Origin: Omnitrophica WOR_2 bacterium RBG_13_41_10
GTDB lineage: Bacteria > Omnitrophota > Gorgyraeia > Gygaellales > Profunditerraquicolaceae
Assembly: GCA_001805465.1 (NCBI GenBank)
Contig: MHGH01000020.1
Span: forward strand, 29,661 to 38,449
Direction of reading: 5' to 3'
DNA length: 8,789 nucleotides
Of the stretch, positions 6,571 to 8,789 are shown one piece after another (within the stretch, counting starts at the first letter, position 1; every line of letters starts with the position of its first letter). The notes under the pieces are model-generated. The model had not been told where the DNA came from and searched no databases. It saw nothing but the letters and a program-made list of their open reading frames with translations. Made by a program: the position numbers and the translations under genes.

Positions 6571-6601
6571 AAATAAAAAATCCCGCTCACTCAGCGGGAT
6601 T
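6571..6601 (-). terminator. Rho-independent terminator after rpsI
   Basis: On the minus strand a perfect 9-bp stem (AATCCCGCT at 6601-6593 with AGCGGGATT at 6587-6579) closes a 5-base loop and runs into TTTTTTATTT (6580-6571). This is a textbook intrinsic terminator. It lies about 40 nt after the rpsI stop and separates the ribosomal operon from the arg genes. Confidence 0.9.
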
Positions 6602-6604
6602 GAT

Positions 6605-6635
6605 TTTGACTTTTTACTTTTTGGTTTTGACTTTA
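6605..6635 (-). repeat. About 4 x 7-bp tandem repeat between rpsI stop and terminator
   Basis: On the plus strand the units are GACTTTT (6608-6614), TACTTTT (6615-6621), TGGTTTT (6622-6628) and GACTTTA (6629-6635), with a partial unit before them. They have the same length and the same NNCTTTT pattern as the array inside argC, including an identical TGGTTTT unit. The array lies in the 3' untranslated region of rpsI, between its TAG (6643-6641) and the terminator stem. Confidence 0.75.
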
Positions 6636-6640
6636 CATTT

Positions 6641-7036
6641 CTACCTCTTTGTCCACTGGAAGCGTTTGCGTGCGCCTTTTTGTCCGTATTTCTTACGCTC
6701 TTTCATGCGGGGATCGCGCGTAAGAAGGCCGTTTTTGCGCAGCACATCCTTAGTTTCTGGCTCCACTAATATTAAAGCACGGGATATGCCATGCCTCAAA
6801 GCACCTGCCTGGCCGCTTAGGCCCCCGCCCCTGATCACAGCGACGATATCATACTTATCCAAAAGATTAGTCAGGCGAAAAGGCTGCTGAATAATAATCC
6901 TGTCTGTCTCGCGTACAAAGTAGTTTTCATAAGGTAGCCCGTTAACCAGAATTTTACCTTTGCCGGATAAAATCTGTACCCTGGCTACTGCTTCCTTGCG
7001 CCTACCTACGGTTAAATGTGCTTTAATTTCATCCAT
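6641..7036 (-). CDS. rpsI: Small ribosomal subunit protein S9 (uS9)
   Basis: A 131-residue basic protein of the 30S head, close to the 130 residues of E. coli S9. Conserved parts are GRRKEAVARV (11-20), VNGLPYENYF (31-40), the glycine-rich GGGLSGQAGALRHGISRAL (70-88), LLTRDPRMKERKKYG (104-118) and the C-terminal tail ending in TKR (129-131), whose last residues reach the P-site tRNA. It starts at ATG 7036, 18 nt after the rplM stop, with a modest AGAGG about 10 nt upstream. It is the second gene of the standard rplM-rpsI pair, expressed from the promoter at 7539-7512 and ended by the terminator at 6601-6571. Confidence 0.99.
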   Translation of the reverse strand: MDEIKAHLTVGRRKEAVARVQILSGKGKILVNGLPYENYFVRETDRIIIQQPFRLTNLLDKYDIVAVIRGGGLSGQAGALRHGISRALILVEPETKDVLRKNGLLTRDPRMKERKKYGQKGARKRFQWTKR

Positions 7037-7054
7037 AATTTGAAAACCTCTTAA

Positions 7055-7486
7055 TTAAACCGAAACTGTAGTGAGTTTATTTGTTCCGTGCGGATGCTTA
7101 TCGTCAACGTATACCTTAAGCTTCTTGATGATATCCCGTCCTAAGGGCCCACCCGGTAACATGCGCCTGACTGCCGAACGAATGACAAATTCCGGTTTCT
7201 TCTTCAGCATGGTTTCTAAAGTTACCTCTCTTAATCCTCCTGGATAACCCGAATAAAAACGGTATAATTTTTGCTGAAGTTTTTTACCGGTAACCTTAAC
7301 CTTGGCGGCATTGATTACCACTACGTTATCACCCAAATCAAGGTGCTTAGTAAAAATCCGCTTGTGCTTGCCGCGCAATATCACCGCTACTTTAGTGGCT
7401 AGCCTACCTAGTATTCTATCTTTGGCATCCACAAGATACCATTGCCTTTTTATATCCTCTTTTTTAGGTATGTAGGTCCTCTGCAT
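7055..7486 (-). CDS. rplM: Large ribosomal subunit protein L13 (uL13)
   Basis: A 143-residue protein of the 50S subunit, the same size as E. coli L13 (142). Visible family features are RQWYLVDA (14-21), ILGRLAT (25-31), GDNVVVINA (52-60), SGYPGGL (79-85), VIRSAVRRMLPGGPLGR (101-117) and the HPH segment (131-133). The start is ATG 7486, which begins MQRTYIPKK and has GAAGG 6 to 7 nt upstream. The frame stays open 48 codons further, to 7630, but that extension would cross its own promoter and run into the upstream gene, so it is not used. It leads the rplM-rpsI operon. Confidence 0.99.
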   Translation of the reverse strand: MQRTYIPKKEDIKRQWYLVDAKDRILGRLATKVAVILRGKHKRIFTKHLDLGDNVVVINAAKVKVTGKKLQQKLYRFYSGYPGGLREVTLETMLKKKPEFVIRSAVRRMLPGGPLGRDIIKKLKVYVDDKHPHGTNKLTTVSV

Positions 7487-7511
7487 TTTTTGCCTTCTTA
7501 TAGAAAAGAAA

Positions 7512-7539
7512 AGTATAACATATTTTTCAATTAAGTCAA
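7512..7539 (-). promoter_or_regulatory. Strong promoter of rplM-rpsI
   Basis: On the minus strand -35 TTGACT (7539-7534) is followed after 16 bp by -10 TATACT (7517-7512). A TG one base before the -10 gives the extended form TGTTATACT. Both hexamers match consensus at five of six bases. The TGA stop of the upstream membrane gene (7538-7536) lies inside the -35 box. The leader to rplM is about 20 nt, too short for a structured L13-type autoregulatory leader. Confidence 0.82.
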
Positions 7540-8789
7540 ATATTTTTTGAAAACCTGTTATCCAGCCATAATAAGGCAAGGAGTGAAAATCCAAGAGAAT
7601 AAATAGACCAAAATGGCACCGAGGCCTCACTTATTCTTATCTTTACGCTGCAGGAAGGGTTGCGGTAAAGGATAAATATCTTAGTCTGCCCTATTTCAAT
7701 TAAACGGTAGTTCCTGACAGCCTGTTTAATTGTATCCTGATTATCAAGCCGGTTAAATATTACTATTTTTGCAGACAAAAAAGGATCAAAATGAACTGCT
7801 GGTTTTATCTCTGGCAACAAGGCATTGGCAGTCGGCCTGCCGGAAATACCCGCAAGCATCATTCCTGTGATATTGAGAGTAGAGTAAACTATTTCTTCCT
7901 TTAGAGAATTTTCTCTTATTAATGCTGCAGCGGGCATATAATCCTGCGGGAACCAAATATTTTGGCCTTTAGCCAGCATCATTCCCGTAAAAGCTGAACC
8001 AAATAAATTTAATTTATAAGAAAGCTTTTTTAGGCCATGTTGTTTATACATCGATAGCGTAGGAGAAAAGAATAAGGCGCATAATGCCGCTAAAAGAGGT
8101 AAATATTTAAGGTAAGGTTTCCTATCTTTTAACCTCTGATATAACGAGTATAGGCAGAATGCCGCAGATAAAACCACTGCTATGTATCCCTCAGAAGAGA
8201 AGAAACGATAGGGATATATGATGAATAGAAAGCTTGCCACAAAAAAACTTATAAAAATCCGGTATTGCTTACCTGCTTGATAAGCAAAAAATAAGCCTAA
8301 AAAAGCCAAAAGATAATCTATAATTTTTATTTCAGAGAGATACTTCTCTTGAAGATTTAAGCCTAAGGAAGAAAGAGAGTTTATTCCGGCCACTTGTTTG
8401 AAAATTACCGGTATAGATAACAATAAGGTTAAGGCTAATACCCTTAAAGATATGGGCCTATCTTCCTTATTAAACAAGGCATAAAAAATAAACACCAGCG
8501 CAAAAAACCAGGAGATACCTATATGGGTATAAAAACACAAGGTTAGGAATATTACAGAGCTTAAAAACCGCCTGCGGAATATATAGTTTATAGCTAATAA
8601 TCCAAAGACCATGGCTAAGGTAGCGGGGAGATGATTTAATAATGAAAACCAGAAAGAAAAAGATGCATTCAGAGCAAGCATCACAAAGAAAGCCAGGCAT
8701 GCGTTATAGTTCTTTCTGATAAAATGCCACAAGACAACCATAAAGATAAGCGGGATTATAGTCTCAAAAAGTTTGGCTAAAATTATCGG
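7536..8789 (-). CDS. Polytopic membrane protein, 5' end cut by window edge; possible GT-C-type glycosyltransferase
   Basis: The frame is open from the right edge to TGA at 7538-7536, giving 417 codons. An internal ATG lies at 8741, but the 16 codons before it are also hydrophobic and uninterrupted, so the true start is probably outside. Counting from that Met, hydrophobic segments lie near 12-30, 37-55, 59-90 (likely two), 100-115, 142-157, 161-178, 185-203 and 212-228. A soluble stretch of about 145 residues follows (230-375), then a last helix at 377-394. The soluble part contains WFPQDYMPAAALIREN (263-278) and AGISGRPTANALLPE (297-311), resembling the C-terminal domains of multi-spanning sugar transferases. 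The catalytic N-terminal loop that would settle this is not in the window. Function is unproven; a role in glycan or envelope assembly is only a suggestion. Confidence 0.7.
   Translation of the reverse strand, partial: PIILAKLFETIIPLIFMVVLWHFIRKNYNACLAFFVMLALNASFSFWFSLLNHLPATLAMVFGLLAINYIFRRRFLSSVIFLTLCFYTHIGISWFFALVFIFYALFNKEDRPISLRVLALTLLLSIPVIFKQVAGINSLSSLGLNLQEKYLSEIKIIDYLLAFLGLFFAYQAGKQYRIFISFFVASFLFIIYPYRFFSSEGYIAVVLSAAFCLYSLYQRLKDRKPYLKYLPLLAALCALFFSPTLSMYKQHGLKKLSYKLNLFGSAFTGMMLAKGQNIWFPQDYMPAAALIRENSLKEEIVYSTLNITGMMLAGISGRPTANALLPEIKPAVHFDPFLSAKIVIFNRLDNQDTIKQAVRNYRLIEIGQTKIFILYRNPSCSVKIRISEASVPFWSIYSLGFSLLALLWLDNRFSKNI

Noticed and set aside
7487..7630. 48-codon N-terminal extension of rplM to an upstream ATG at 7630.
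   Set aside because: L13 family length and the MQRTYIP start fit ATG 7486, which has a ribosome binding site. The extension would cross the rplM promoter and overlap the end of the membrane protein gene.
8470..8700. Minus-strand 76-residue frame rich in aromatic and cysteine residues.
   Set aside because: It overlaps the membrane protein gene in another frame and is best explained as its shadow.

Overview
The window is a compact, AT-rich bacterial stretch in which every supported gene is on the minus strand, so transcription runs from high to low coordinates. In that direction the order is: a polytopic membrane protein cut by the right edge (8789-7536), rplM and rpsI (ribosomal proteins L13 and S9), then argC, argJ, argB, argD, argF, a small type IV pilin-like gene, and argG cut by the left edge (882-1). 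The organism is not named by anything in the sequence. The mix of a compact argCJBDF cluster, a short G-type pseudopilin, low GC and heptamer tandem repeats fits an uncultivated lineage such as Omnitrophota; this is a guess from gene style, not a demonstrated assignment.

Region 8789-7500: the membrane protein has about eight or nine hydrophobic segments, an extracytoplasmic-looking C-terminal domain and a last membrane helix, a layout seen in GT-C-type glycosyltransferases. Its function is not recognised. Its stop codon lies inside the -35 box of a strong, near-consensus extended -10 promoter that reads into rplM.

Region 7486-6571: rplM and rpsI form the usual two-gene ribosomal operon. It closes with a short heptamer repeat array and a clear rho-independent terminator (6601-6571).

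Region 6570-1: just after the terminator there is a second good promoter (-35 TTGACG, 17-bp spacer, -10 TAAGAT) and a strong ribosome binding site for argC. From there the genes are packed tightly: argC/argJ share an ATGA overlap, argB/argD are 6 nt apart, argD/argF 2 nt, argF/pilin 14 nt and pilin/argG 44 nt. The one looser joint, argJ/argB (50 nt), is filled by a 4 x 7-bp tandem repeat. Together the products cover N-acetylglutamate to argininosuccinate: ArgB phosphorylates, ArgC reduces, ArgD transaminates, ArgJ recycles the acetyl group to glutamate, ArgF carbamoylates and ArgG condenses with aspartate. argH is not in the window and may follow argG beyond the left edge. ArgJ gives the economical cyclic route, and ArgB has the N-terminal helix and C-terminal segment of the arginine-inhibited hexameric type, so feedback probably acts there.

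The least expected features are the pilin-like gene inserted between argF and argG with its ribosome binding site abutting the argF stop codon, and related heptamer repeats present both in the rpsI 3' region and inside the argC reading frame. I see no phage, insertion sequence, CRISPR array, defence system, tRNA or rRNA. No gene-free stretch exceeds about 160 bases. Most of the window is ordinary housekeeping DNA, and I do not claim a wholly new system.
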